From positions 1 through 33,343 of the forward strand of contig JALSIP010000012.1 in assembly GCA_026989875.1 (NCBI GenBank): a DNA stretch of 33,343 bases, written 5' to 3'. The position numbers were made by a program, and so were the translations under genes. Positions 15,301 through 22,648 of this stretch are shown here, piece by piece. The stretch is from an archaeon. Its GTDB lineage: Archaea; Hydrothermarchaeota; Hydrothermarchaeia; Hydrothermarchaeales; BMS3B. The notes under the pieces were generated by a model. The model worked only from the letters and a program-made list of their open reading frames with translations, did not search any database and was not told the origin of the DNA. The stretch's first letter is position 1. Every line of letters starts with the position of its first letter.

Positions 15301-16074
15301 CTACCTCTTCACAATTGTTCCTCTAACGCTCTCCCCTGATAAAGCTTTCCTAAGCCTCCCCTCTTCAAGCGCATTTATTATCAGCGAGGTGTATCCGTGT
15401 TTTGCGAGCTCCAGGAGCTCCTCCAGCTTTCTGCGCATCCCTCCCGTGGCATCCCCGCCCTCCAGGCTCAGCTTCAGCCTGTGCGCCTCACGGGGTGTTA
15501 TTTCCGGCACCAGCTCAGCCCCTGGCTTATCCGGACGGGCAGTGTACACCCCGTCAACATCGGTGGCGAGCACGATTCTCTCCGGCTTCAGCTCAAGAGC
15601 GAGCACCCGCAGCAGCGTGTCTCCCGAGAGGATGCAGGCGCCGAGCTCCGAGTCCTGCGCCACATCTCCGCACAGCACCGGCACGAGCCCGTGCTTCAGC
15701 AGCCATCTCACGGTGCTGAGCTCCAGCCCCTCCAGCCTGCCACCAGAGCACTTGGCAATTGCCGACGTCTGGACACCGAAGGCGCTGACGCCGGCATCAA
15801 GCAGGCACCCCACCACCAGGCGGTTTAGCTCTGCCATCGCATGCCGTGTAAGCGCAACCCCTCTGAGCTGGTGCTCCGAACTGAGCCCCCTGTGCAGGCT
15901 GTATTCCAGGGCAAGCGGATGACCGAAGCTGCCTCCGCCGTGCACCACCACCAGCCCTTCCCTCTCAGCCGCCGGCAGAATCTCACTGGCAAGCCTGCGC
16001 ATCACCCTGTGCCTGAAGCTGAAGGGCACCTCCTTGCGGGTTATCAGGCTGCCGCCGAGCTTTAGCAGAATCAT
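15301..16074 (-). CDS. Isopentenyl phosphate kinase
   Basis: A 257-residue member of the amino acid kinase superfamily. It phosphorylates isopentenyl phosphate to IPP in the archaeal variant of the mevalonate pathway. Visible motifs are the N-terminal MILLKLGGSLITRKE, VVHGGGSFGHPLALEY with the catalytic histidine after GGGSFG, LCGDVAQDSELGACILSGD, and the nucleotide-binding VLATDVDGVYTARPDKPGA followed by DATGGMRRKLEE. The length is normal. The ATG at 16074 overlaps the mevalonate kinase stop by 4 bases, so translation of the two kinases is coupled. Confidence 0.96.
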   Translation of the reverse strand: MILLKLGGSLITRKEVPFSFRHRVMRRLASEILPAAEREGLVVVHGGGSFGHPLALEYSLHRGLSSEHQLRGVALTRHAMAELNRLVVGCLLDAGVSAFGVQTSAIAKCSGGRLEGLELSTVRWLLKHGLVPVLCGDVAQDSELGACILSGDTLLRVLALELKPERIVLATDVDGVYTARPDKPGAELVPEITPREAHRLKLSLEGGDATGGMRRKLEELLELAKHGYTSLIINALEEGRLRKALSGESVRGTIVKR

Positions 16075-16988
16075 TCCAGTACCACACCTTCACTGCTTAT
16101 CTCGGTGCTGAAGGCACCGGAGACAGAAGAAAGCGCCTCCAGCACCTCTGAATGTCTCGTCTGCGCAAGAGCCACCATGCATCCTCCTCCGCCGGCGCCC
16201 GTGAGCTTTGCACCCTCCGCTCCAGCAGCTCTCGCCGCACTTACTAAGCGGTTGAGCTCCGGGGTTGAGACCCCGAGAGCCTCTAAGAGGTGGTGGTTGA
16301 TGTTCATGAGCTCGCCTATGCGTGCCACCCTGCCTGCACTCATTTCCCGCCTCGCCGCAACGGTTGTGAGCCCTATTGCCTCAAGCAACCCCCCCACCAC
16401 CTCCGGATACCTCCCGTAGAGCTCCCTCACCCTGCGAATCTGCTCTGCTGTCCGCCTCTTCCTGCGGGTATCGCCCACCACCAGCCTCAGCGGCGGTGCG
16501 TCAATCCTCTCGTAGCCTTCAGGCTGAATGTAGAGCACTCCGCCGTGGGTGGCGACTGCGGTGTCGGTTGGCGATGCTGCACCCTGCACCCTGAGCTCAA
16601 CCCTGTGCCCCAGCTCTGCCAGCTTTTCCTGCGAGACCTCCACGCCGAGCATGGAGAGAACCGCCAGCAGCGTGGCAACACTCACCGCGGCGCTTGAGCC
16701 CAGCCCCGCTGCCTCGGGCAGCTCCGAGGTGATGCGAAGCTCCACACCAGCACGCTCGCCCGCCTCCCTGAAGGCGAGCTCCACAGCCTCAGCCACGTAC
16801 CTGAACCTGCCGCTGCCACGGGTGAGGCGGTGCTTCCTGCCCCTCTCCACCACCGTTATGCCCTCACCCCGCCGCTCGGCGCTCACCCTCACACGCCTGC
16901 CTATGGCGCACACTATGGCGGGCTTGCGGTAAACCACGGCATGCTCGCCGAACAGTATAACCTTCCCCGGGGCGGATGCGGTTGGCAT
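16071..16988 (-). CDS. mvk: Mevalonate kinase (GHMP family)
   Basis: About 305 residues. The N-terminal MPTASAPGKVILFGEHAVVYRKPAI is characteristic of mevalonate kinases. The ATP loop is AAGLGSSAAVSVATLLA, the third GHMP motif is KLTGAGGGGCMVALA, and a catalytic Asp lies in ASPTDTAVATHGG. The ATG at 16988 matches the usual family N-terminus; the track start is a GTG at 17006. It phosphorylates mevalonate in the cytoplasm for isoprenoid synthesis. It follows the methanogenesis marker 12-like gene by about 26 bases and overlaps the isopentenyl phosphate kinase gene. Confidence 0.96.
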   Translation of the reverse strand: MPTASAPGKVILFGEHAVVYRKPAIVCAIGRRVRVSAERRGEGITVVERGRKHRLTRGSGRFRYVAEAVELAFREAGERAGVELRITSELPEAAGLGSSAAVSVATLLAVLSMLGVEVSQEKLAELGHRVELRVQGAASPTDTAVATHGGVLYIQPEGYERIDAPPLRLVVGDTRRKRRTAEQIRRVRELYGRYPEVVGGLLEAIGLTTVAARREMSAGRVARIGELMNINHHLLEALGVSTPELNRLVSAARAAGAEGAKLTGAGGGGCMVALAQTRHSEVLEALSSVSGAFSTEISSEGVVLE

Positions 16989-17014
16989 ACCTCTAATAAC
17001 TCGCACGCTCCCGT

Positions 17015-17968
17015 TTATAAATCCACCCTTATTCCGAGTATTTCCCTCGCACCCCCGTGCACAGCCTCTGCAATCTCCGCGCTCCCCCTGGCTGCGCTGT
17101 AGGCGTCTATCCTGAGCACGGGCGCCACTTCCCTGAGCCTCTTCCTGAGCATGGTGAAAACCGCCTCATGAGCACCCGCGGCACCTGTGAGCACCACCGC
17201 CTCCGGCTCCACAAGAGCCGTGAGCGAGCGAATCTCCATCTCAACGCTCAGCAGCAGCGCCTCAAGCGCAAGCTTCGCCCTCTCATCCCCGGGCACGAGA
17301 ATCTCATCAAAGTCTGAAAAACTCCGTATCTTCACCACACCTGCCTGAGAGAACGCCTCATTTGCGCTGAGCTCGCCCCTGTCAATTCTCCGCATAGCCT
17401 CCAAGTCAAGGGGTCCGTGCAGCATTCCAATCGCCCCCAGGCAGGCGTCAATTGCTCCGGTGATTCTCCCCCTGTCAACCGCCACGCTCACCGTATTTGA
17501 GCTCACATCGCTCACTATAAAGCTCTCAGCCCCCATCTTCCGCCTGACCTTCAGGTATGCATCGTAGGCGATGCTCACCTTCTCCGCGCTTGCCATGTGC
17601 GAGTAAAGCGCCCGCATGCGTGCGTCCAGGCACTCCAGGTTTCTGTGCAGCCCCGGTATGACCACCGCCCTCAGCCTGGAGGTCAGCTCATCGTAGGCGC
17701 GCTCACCGCCGCCCGTGCGCTCGCCCGCATCACCCGGAGCCACACCCCTGTTCCTGACCTTCTCCGCGGGCATTATTGAGGTGAGCGCATCCCCCATGCC
17801 GTGGGTGATGCCCGCAAGCACGATTTGCGAGAGCTCCACGTGGCGCTCAATCTCCCGCAGCACACCCCTCTCCGCAGCCACCCTGCGAGGCACGGCAAAG
17901 CCTGTTTTTTCGGGAATCAGGTAGAAGCGAATCTCCCTGGTGCCGTGGTCCATTCCCAGGAAGCTCAT
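17015..17968 (-). CDS. Methanogenesis marker protein 12-like (actin/acetate-kinase fold)
   Basis: About 317 residues. The N-terminus MSFLGMDHGTREIRFYLI has the phosphate-1 loop (DHGT) of the ASKHA ATPase superfamily. Other segments fit what I recall of methanogenesis marker protein 12: ITHGMGDALTSI, GVAPGDAGERTGGGERAYDEL, AVVIPGLHRNLECLD, LYSHMASAEKVSIAYDAY, FIVSDVSSNTVSVAVDRGRITGAIDACLGAIGMLHGPLDL, and VLTGAAGA near the C-terminus. The biochemical role of marker 12 is unknown. The ATG at 17968 is preferred; it overlaps the pheA stop (17970-17972) closely. Its presence suggests an organism with, or descended from, methanogenic (MCR-type) metabolism. An alternative name would be an uncharacterised DUF1464-like ATPase. 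Confidence 0.75.
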   Translation of the reverse strand: MSFLGMDHGTREIRFYLIPEKTGFAVPRRVAAERGVLREIERHVELSQIVLAGITHGMGDALTSIMPAEKVRNRGVAPGDAGERTGGGERAYDELTSRLRAVVIPGLHRNLECLDARMRALYSHMASAEKVSIAYDAYLKVRRKMGAESFIVSDVSSNTVSVAVDRGRITGAIDACLGAIGMLHGPLDLEAMRRIDRGELSANEAFSQAGVVKIRSFSDFDEILVPGDERAKLALEALLLSVEMEIRSLTALVEPEAVVLTGAAGAHEAVFTMLRKRLREVAPVLRIDAYSAARGSAEIAEAVHGGAREILGIRVDL

Positions 17969-17969
17969 C

Positions 17970-19031
17970 CTATGCACCAGCCGGGTAGCTTCCCAGCACC
18001 CTGAGCATTGCCACCCTCCCCCTCAGCACCTCCAGCAGCTCCTCAATCTCCCTGCTGCTCCGGTGTCCCTCAAAATCAATGAAGAACAGGTAGTCCCCCA
18101 GCGCTTTCCTGGAGGGTCTTGACTCTATTCTCGTGAGGTTTACGCCCCTCTCTGCAAACACCTCCAGCACCCTGTAAAGCGCACCGGGTCTGTCCCTGAG
18201 CGCCAGCACCACCGACGTCTTATCCCTCCCCGTGGGCGGATGATCGCTTTCCGAGACTATGAAGAACCTGGTCTGGTTTCCGCCGACATCCTGCACATTC
18301 TCCCTCAGCACCTCCAGCCCGTATATCTCGGCAGCCCTCTTAGGAGCTATGGCGGCGGCGTCTCTGAGCTGCCTCTCCCGGATTTCCCTGCACGCATCGG
18401 CGGTGCTGGCGGTGTTAACCGTGCCTGCGCCCATGCTGGATATAAAGCTGCGGCACTGGGCAAGTGCCTGGGGATGTGACATAACCCTGCGCACCTGCTC
18501 CATTCTCACCCCCGGCAGAGCCAGCAGGCAGTGCCTCACATCCAGCACCACCTCAGAGTATATCCTAACGCTGCTCTTCATCAGCATCTCCAAGGTCAGT
18601 GCCACGCTGCCCTCTACCGAATTCTCCACCGGCACCACCCCGTACTCCACCTCCCCCCGCTCCACCAGCTCAATCACATCCTGAATCGTCGGCACAGCCA
18701 CCAGCTCCGGAGAGCGCATGAACCTCAGCGCAGCCTCCTCCGAGAAAGTCCCCCTCGGTCCGAGTATCGCCACCTTCCCCTGCCTCTGGGCACGCTTGCT
18801 CTCCAGTATAATCCTCCCAAAGATGTCCCGCACGAAATCCCGGCTGAGCTCGCCAGCATTCTCCAGCGCACGCTCAATAACCCTGCGCTCCCTCTCCGCA
18901 TCCTCTATGCCCATGCCCAGCGCAGCCTTCTGCCTGCCGAGCTCCTTAGCTATCCTGAGCCTCTCCTGCAGAAGCCTGAGAATCTCCCGGTCAATGCGGT
19001 CTATCTCCCTTCTCAGCTCCTCAATGCCCAT
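17970..19031 (-). CDS. pheA: Bifunctional chorismate mutase / prephenate dehydratase
   Basis: About 353 residues with three domains: an AroQ chorismate mutase (residues about 1-80, GIEELRREIDRIDREILRLLQERLRIAKELGRQK), a prephenate dehydratase (about 88-265, AILGPRGTFSEEAALRFM, GVVPVENSVEGSVALTL, SHPQALAQCRSFI, VGGNQTRFFIVS), and a C-terminal ACT domain (about 275-350, TSVVLALRDRPGALYRVLEVFAERGVNLTRIESRPSR) for feedback control by phenylalanine. The TRF motif needed for dehydratase activity is present. The ATG at 19031 is chosen over the GTG at 19040. It makes phenylpyruvate from chorismate for phenylalanine synthesis. It sits 27 bases after the ATP-grasp gene and next to the marker 12-like gene. 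Confidence 0.96.
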   Translation of the reverse strand: MGIEELRREIDRIDREILRLLQERLRIAKELGRQKAALGMGIEDAERERRVIERALENAGELSRDFVRDIFGRIILESKRAQRQGKVAILGPRGTFSEEAALRFMRSPELVAVPTIQDVIELVERGEVEYGVVPVENSVEGSVALTLEMLMKSSVRIYSEVVLDVRHCLLALPGVRMEQVRRVMSHPQALAQCRSFISSMGAGTVNTASTADACREIRERQLRDAAAIAPKRAAEIYGLEVLRENVQDVGGNQTRFFIVSESDHPPTGRDKTSVVLALRDRPGALYRVLEVFAERGVNLTRIESRPSRKALGDYLFFIDFEGHRSSREIEELLEVLRGRVAMLRVLGSYPAGA

Positions 19032-19057
19032 TTCAACCACTTTTCTGCGGATGTCGC

Positions 19058-20191
19058 TTAAAAATTTTGGGGCACTGGATACGTGCCACGCATCACCAGC
19101 CTCCTGAGCCAGCCGAGCTTCTTCATGACCTCTGCCCTGCTTCTGCCGCTGGCAACTAAGGTGGCGAGGGGCTCACCCCTCTCAATCACCGCGTTCCTCA
19201 CGGGCACATCCCTGCAGACGCCAAGCAGGCAGCTGCGCAGCAGCAGCCTCCGCGGGGCGAAGAGCGTCAGCCTGGCGCACACCCTCTCAGGCTCGGGCAT
19301 TCTTTCAGGAATCTCCCCCTCGGTGGCTGCTATGTGCGCCTCAACGATGTTTATGCCGTAGGCACCCTCCACGGCGTCTAAGCTGCCCTGGAAGCGGGGG
19401 TTCAGCTCCAGGAAGTGGTATCTGCCGCTGCCCTCAACCAGGTCAACGCCGCACCACCCTCTGAGCCTGAAGGTGCACACCACCTCAGCCGCCATATCAA
19501 GCGCCTTTTCTGAGCATGCATGCGGGGCGATGTTTCCTGCATACCCGAACCTTCCCGAGCCTGCTATGCTGTGCAGGTTCTGGGTAACAGACACGGGGAT
19601 GCACTCGTCCCCCTTTGCAAGCAGCGAGACGCTCACCACCCTGCCCGGAATGTACCTCTGGATGATGTGCTCCCCCCGCACCGGCGGAATGTCCTCCGGT
19701 TTCCTGAGCAGCACCACTCCCGCACCCCCCGCCCCGGTGGAGGGCTTGAGCACCAGGGGATACCCCATCTCCTCAGCCACGGCTGCTGCCTCCTCCCTGC
19801 TCCTCACCACCCTGCTCTCAGGCACCTCAACATCCCTGCGCCGCAGCACCTCAATCTGGCGGCGCTTGCTGCTCAGCTCAATCATCCTGAAACCGCTCAT
19901 GCCGGCAAGCTTTCTGTCCCTGAAGGGCAGGGGGCTGGTGAGGATTATCCTCTCACCCTCCAGCCTCTTCAGCAGCTCCACCAGCTTCTCCCCGGAGTAG
20001 AGCTCCGCCACCCTGCCGCAGCTCCTGTAGGGTCTCTGCCTGACTATGGAAAGGTGCTCCTCTGCCATAAGCCTGGTGTCGCAGTCACCGAAGTGCTCGG
20101 CTGTTGAAACCCTGTAGCCGGAGCGCCTGGCAGAGGCGACCGCCGGGCGGGTGTGCACCCCGGCTATTAGCAGCTTCTCACCTCTCCTCAA
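19058..20191 (-). CDS. ATP-grasp family carboxylate-amine ligase-like protein (COG2232 type)
   Basis: About 377 residues. The N-terminus KLLIAGVHTRPAVASARRSGYRVSTAEHFGDCDT matches the COG2232 group of archaeal ATP-grasp proteins. The ATP-grasp core shows the lysine strand YPLVLKPSTGAGGAGVVLL, the adenine loop HIIQRYIPGRVVSVSLLA, and the metal-binding FLELNPRFQGSLDAVEGAYG. It should join a carboxylate to an amine or thiol with ATP; the substrate is unknown. Tyramine-glutamate ligase (MfnD) is a related methanogen enzyme worth comparing. No ATG is available before the conserved first strand. A TTG at 20191 preceded by GGAGGGG (8-base spacing) is the best start and overlaps the Trm56 gene by 14 bases. 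Confidence 0.8.
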   Translation of the reverse strand: MRRGEKLLIAGVHTRPAVASARRSGYRVSTAEHFGDCDTRLMAEEHLSIVRQRPYRSCGRVAELYSGEKLVELLKRLEGERIILTSPLPFRDRKLAGMSGFRMIELSSKRRQIEVLRRRDVEVPESRVVRSREEAAAVAEEMGYPLVLKPSTGAGGAGVVLLRKPEDIPPVRGEHIIQRYIPGRVVSVSLLAKGDECIPVSVTQNLHSIAGSGRFGYAGNIAPHACSEKALDMAAEVVCTFRLRGWCGVDLVEGSGRYHFLELNPRFQGSLDAVEGAYGINIVEAHIAATEGEIPERMPEPERVCARLTLFAPRRLLLRSCLLGVCRDVPVRNAVIERGEPLATLVASGRSRAEVMKKLGWLRRLVMRGTYPVPQNF

Positions 20192-20687
20192 CCCTTTTGC
20201 CCCTCCGCATCGGCACAACCCTCAGCCTGCCGCCGAAGTCCCTGTGAAGCTCCCTGCCCTCAAAGTACCTGTCCAGAAACACGGCGAGAGCCGCAACCTC
20301 GCTGTGGGGCTGGTGTCCTATGGCGATGTTGTAGTCAACCAGCTCAAAAACCTCCGCCGGCACCTTCTCAGCTCCAACCACCACCAGCACATCGCCCCCA
20401 GCCGAGCGTATCTCCTCAATCCTGTCGTCAATGTGCTCCCCGTACATGGTGAGATGCACCTTTACCCCGTTCCACCTCCTGAGGTAGCCGCGCCAGTTCT
20501 CCTCCACCTCTATGCTGAAGCTCCCGCCCCAGGCTCTGCAGACCCCGGCGATGCTGCTCTGAAGCCGCTCGTCCCTGCAGGTTAGCACCATCCTGCTGGC
20601 TCCGAAGGCTCTGGCAACTAAGGCTAAGTGCGTGCTCACCCTCCTGTCCCTGCTCAGCCTGTGACCCAGCCTGAGAACAGCTATCAT
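20178..20687 (-). CDS. tRNA (cytidine(56)-2'-O)-methyltransferase, SPOUT family
   Basis: A 169-residue protein matching archaeal aTrm56, which methylates the ribose of C56 in the T-loop of tRNAs. Recognisable segments are VLRLGHRLSRDRRVSTHLALVARAFGA at the N-terminus, VHLTMYGEHIDD in the middle, and LVVVGAEKVPAEVFELVDYNIAIGHQPHSEVAALAVFLDR, the knotted SAM-binding region of the SPOUT fold. The length is typical for the short form without an extra C-terminal domain. It is the first gene of the nine-gene minus run and is divergent from the DUF2095 gene. Confidence 0.93.
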   Translation of the reverse strand: MIAVLRLGHRLSRDRRVSTHLALVARAFGASRMVLTCRDERLQSSIAGVCRAWGGSFSIEVEENWRGYLRRWNGVKVHLTMYGEHIDDRIEEIRSAGGDVLVVVGAEKVPAEVFELVDYNIAIGHQPHSEVAALAVFLDRYFEGRELHRDFGGRLRVVPMRRGKRVEER

Positions 20688-20720
20688 CCCCCTGTAGCTG
20701 CTGCCTCACCTCATCCAAGA

Positions 20721-20729
20721 ATTTATATT
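20721..20729 (+). promoter_or_regulatory. TATA element for DUF2095 gene, leaderless spacing
   Basis: The element ATTTATATTC (20721-20730) is centred about 25 bases before the ATG at 20751, and no good ribosome site directly precedes the ATG. Transcription would start at or next to the start codon, so the mRNA is probably leaderless. Confidence 0.45.
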
Positions 20730-20750
20730 CTCCGGGAGCAAGTTTGAGTT

Positions 20751-21041
20751 ATGGAGTATGATGAGAACTTCAGGCGCAGGTTTCCGCACCTCTCAAAGGA
20801 GATTGAGGAGTGCGCGTGGGTTACGGTGAAGCACCGTGAGCAGGGGTTCAGCGGCTATGAGCCGGGGGTTATGGACTTTCTCAGCAGATGCTCCACCGAT
20901 GAGGAGGCGCTTGAGGTGGTGCGCTACTTAGAGAAGAGGGGTGAAATCACCGAGAAGCTGGCACTGAGCCTCAGAGTGAAAATAATAAAGAATGGTGTCA
21001 GAAGCCTGTGTCCGAAGCGTGAGTGGGGTTTTTACAAATAA
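20751..21041 (+). CDS. DUF2095 family protein
   Basis: A 96-residue soluble protein (MEYDENFRRRFPHLSKEIE, then GYEPGVMDFLSRCSTDEEALEVVRYLEKRGEIT and NGVRSLCPKREWGFYK). This organisation, with FLxRCxTDEEALEVVxYLEKRGEI and a C-terminal G-x-RS-x-G/C motif, is that of the archaeal DUF2095 family. It is mostly alpha-helical, with no catalytic motif seen and an unknown role. It is transcribed alone, divergent from the aTrm56 operon. Confidence 0.78.
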   Translation: MEYDENFRRRFPHLSKEIEECAWVTVKHREQGFSGYEPGVMDFLSRCSTDEEALEVVRYLEKRGEITEKLALSLRVKIIKNGVRSLCPKREWGFYK

Positions 21042-21155
21042 ACCGCAGCATTCATCGTGAGTGGACGCGTTAGAAAACGTCATAAACTTTCTCACCTGTA
21101 TGGATGGTTCGGAATGCCACCGCATGGCGGCGCATGAAATGGTTGCATCAGAAAG

Positions 21156-21170
21156 GTTAATATATGCATA
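21156..21170 (+). promoter_or_regulatory. TATA element for the nucleotide-sugar dehydrogenase gene
   Basis: GGTTAATATATGCAT contains a strong archaeal TATA-like element (about 21157-21166). Its distance to the ATG at 21190 (about 28 bases) and the absence of a ribosome site suggest a leaderless mRNA. It rules out the track start at 21061, which lies upstream of the promoter. Confidence 0.55.
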
Positions 21171-21189
21171 CCGCCCTCATCTCTGTGTG

Positions 21190-22512
21190 ATGCACACCGA
21201 AGAGCTGATTTGCAGAATCAGAAGCAGAAGTGCCAGAGTTGCCGTGGTGGGGCTGGGTTACGTTGGTCTTCCCACCGCTGCCGTGCTTGCGGATGCCGGC
21301 TTCAGGGTGGTGGGGGCGGATGTCAAGAGGGAGGTGGTTGAGGCAGTAAATGCCGGGCGCCCGCACATCTCTGAGCCCGGGCTTGAAGAGCTGGTGCGCA
21401 GATGCAGGAAGGCGGGCAGGCTCAGTGCGGTAACCTCTGCCAGGAAGGCGTGCGATGGTGCTGATATTGCTGCTGTGGTGGTGCAGACCCCCTTAGACGA
21501 TAGGGGTGAGCCGGAGATGCAGCCCCTGCGCAGCGCTCTTAGGGAAGTGGCGGAGGCTCTGAGGAGGGGGATGCTGGTGGTGGTTGAGAGCACGCTGCCG
21601 CCGGGGGGGATGAGGGAGGTGGTGGTGCCCGAGCTTGAGGGCTGCAGCGGACTGCGTGCGGGCAGAGACTTCCTGCTCGCCTACTCGCCAGAGAGGGCGA
21701 TACCCACCAGAACGCTGCAGGAGATACGCACCAACTCCAGGCTCGTGGGAGGCGTGAATCAGGAGAGCGCCAGAGCTGCTGCGGAGCTGTACTCCTGCAT
21801 AACCTCGGGGGAGGTGCACACAGAGCACATGGATGTGGTGGAGATCGTGAAGCTGGTTGAGAACACCTTCAGGGACGTTAACATAGCCCTGGCGAACGAG
21901 CTTGCGGTGTTCTGCGAGGCTCTGGGCGTGGATGTGGGCAGGGTGATTGAGCTTGCAAACAGGCATCCCAGGGTTAATCTGCACATGCCGGGTGCTGGCG
22001 TGGGGGGTCACTGCCTGCCCAAGGACCCCGTGTTTCTCATAGGGAAAGCCAGAAAGCACGGGCTCAGGCTGGAGCTGATTGAGGCTGCCAGACGGAGGAA
22101 TGAGAGCATGCCCGTGCATGTGCTTCAGAAGGTTGAGAAGGCGCTGGAGGGCAGGTCAAAACCCAAGGTTGCGGTGCTGGGGGTGGCTTACAAGGGCAAC
22201 ACCGACGATACCAGGCACAGCCCGGCTGAGAAGGTTATAAAGGCTCTGCTGCGCAGGGGTGTGGAGGTTCACTCCCATGACCCCTTTGCAAAGCAGGACT
22301 TCGGCGGCAGGTTCACCAACAGCATGGAGGAGGCGGTTAGAGGTGCGGATGTGGTGGTCATAATGACCGACCACGATGACTACAGGAGGATGAGCACCGC
22401 GGAGCTTAAGAGGTACCTGAAGCGGGATGCGGTGATAGTGGACGCCAGAAGGGTGCTTGACAGGAGCGAGGTGGAGAGGGAGGGTCTCAGGTACTCTGGA
22501 GTGGGATGCTGA
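21190..22512 (+). CDS. UDP-glucose/GDP-mannose dehydrogenase family, probably UDP-N-acetyl-D-mannosamine dehydrogenase
   Basis: The start at 21190 gives 440 residues, normal for the family. The Rossmann NAD site is VAVVGLGYVGLPTAAVLADAGF (GLGYVGLP at 21-28). Conserved regions follow: VVQTPLDDRGEPEM, VVESTLPPGGMREVV, AYSPERA, KLVENTFRDVNIALANELAVFCE with the catalytic lysine, and the catalytic cysteine C275 in GAGVGGHCLPKDP. The C-terminal domain has VAVLGVAYKGNTDDTRHSPAEKVI. These enzymes oxidise the C6 hydroxyl of a UDP-sugar to a carboxylate in two steps, for surface glycans or N-glycans. The PERA and HCLPKDP forms favour the WecC-like subgroup. No glycosyltransferase is adjacent. Confidence 0.93.
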   Translation: MHTEELICRIRSRSARVAVVGLGYVGLPTAAVLADAGFRVVGADVKREVVEAVNAGRPHISEPGLEELVRRCRKAGRLSAVTSARKACDGADIAAVVVQTPLDDRGEPEMQPLRSALREVAEALRRGMLVVVESTLPPGGMREVVVPELEGCSGLRAGRDFLLAYSPERAIPTRTLQEIRTNSRLVGGVNQESARAAAELYSCITSGEVHTEHMDVVEIVKLVENTFRDVNIALANELAVFCEALGVDVGRVIELANRHPRVNLHMPGAGVGGHCLPKDPVFLIGKARKHGLRLELIEAARRRNESMPVHVLQKVEKALEGRSKPKVAVLGVAYKGNTDDTRHSPAEKVIKALLRRGVEVHSHDPFAKQDFGGRFTNSMEEAVRGADVVVIMTDHDDYRRMSTAELKRYLKRDAVIVDARRVLDRSEVEREGLRYSGVGC

Positions 22513-22553
22513 TTTAATAATCTTTGCAGATGTAATACTCCCGGATTCTACTG

Positions 22554-22583
22554 AACCCATGAGCAGGCTGATGCTCGTGGGTT
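22554..22583 (+). terminator. Stem-loop after the dehydrogenase gene, candidate terminator
   Basis: AACCCATGAGCA (22554-22565) pairs with TGCTCGTGGGTT (22572-22583) over 12 bases with one G-T wobble, leaving a 6-base loop GGCTGA. It lies 41 bases after the dehydrogenase stop and before the next promoter, and is followed by a pyrimidine-rich run. A terminator or 3'-end structure is likely, but the classic archaeal T-run is missing. Confidence 0.5.
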
Positions 22584-22648
22584 TCCCCTCCCCCCACCTC
22601 CTCCCTACCTGAAAGTATTTATTTCTGCCACGTCTAAGGTTGTGTGGG

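Noticed and set aside
21061-21189. N-terminal extension of the nucleotide-sugar dehydrogenase (43 residues)
   Set aside because: The TATA element near 21157-21166 lies inside it and the family N-terminus begins at the ATG at 21190.
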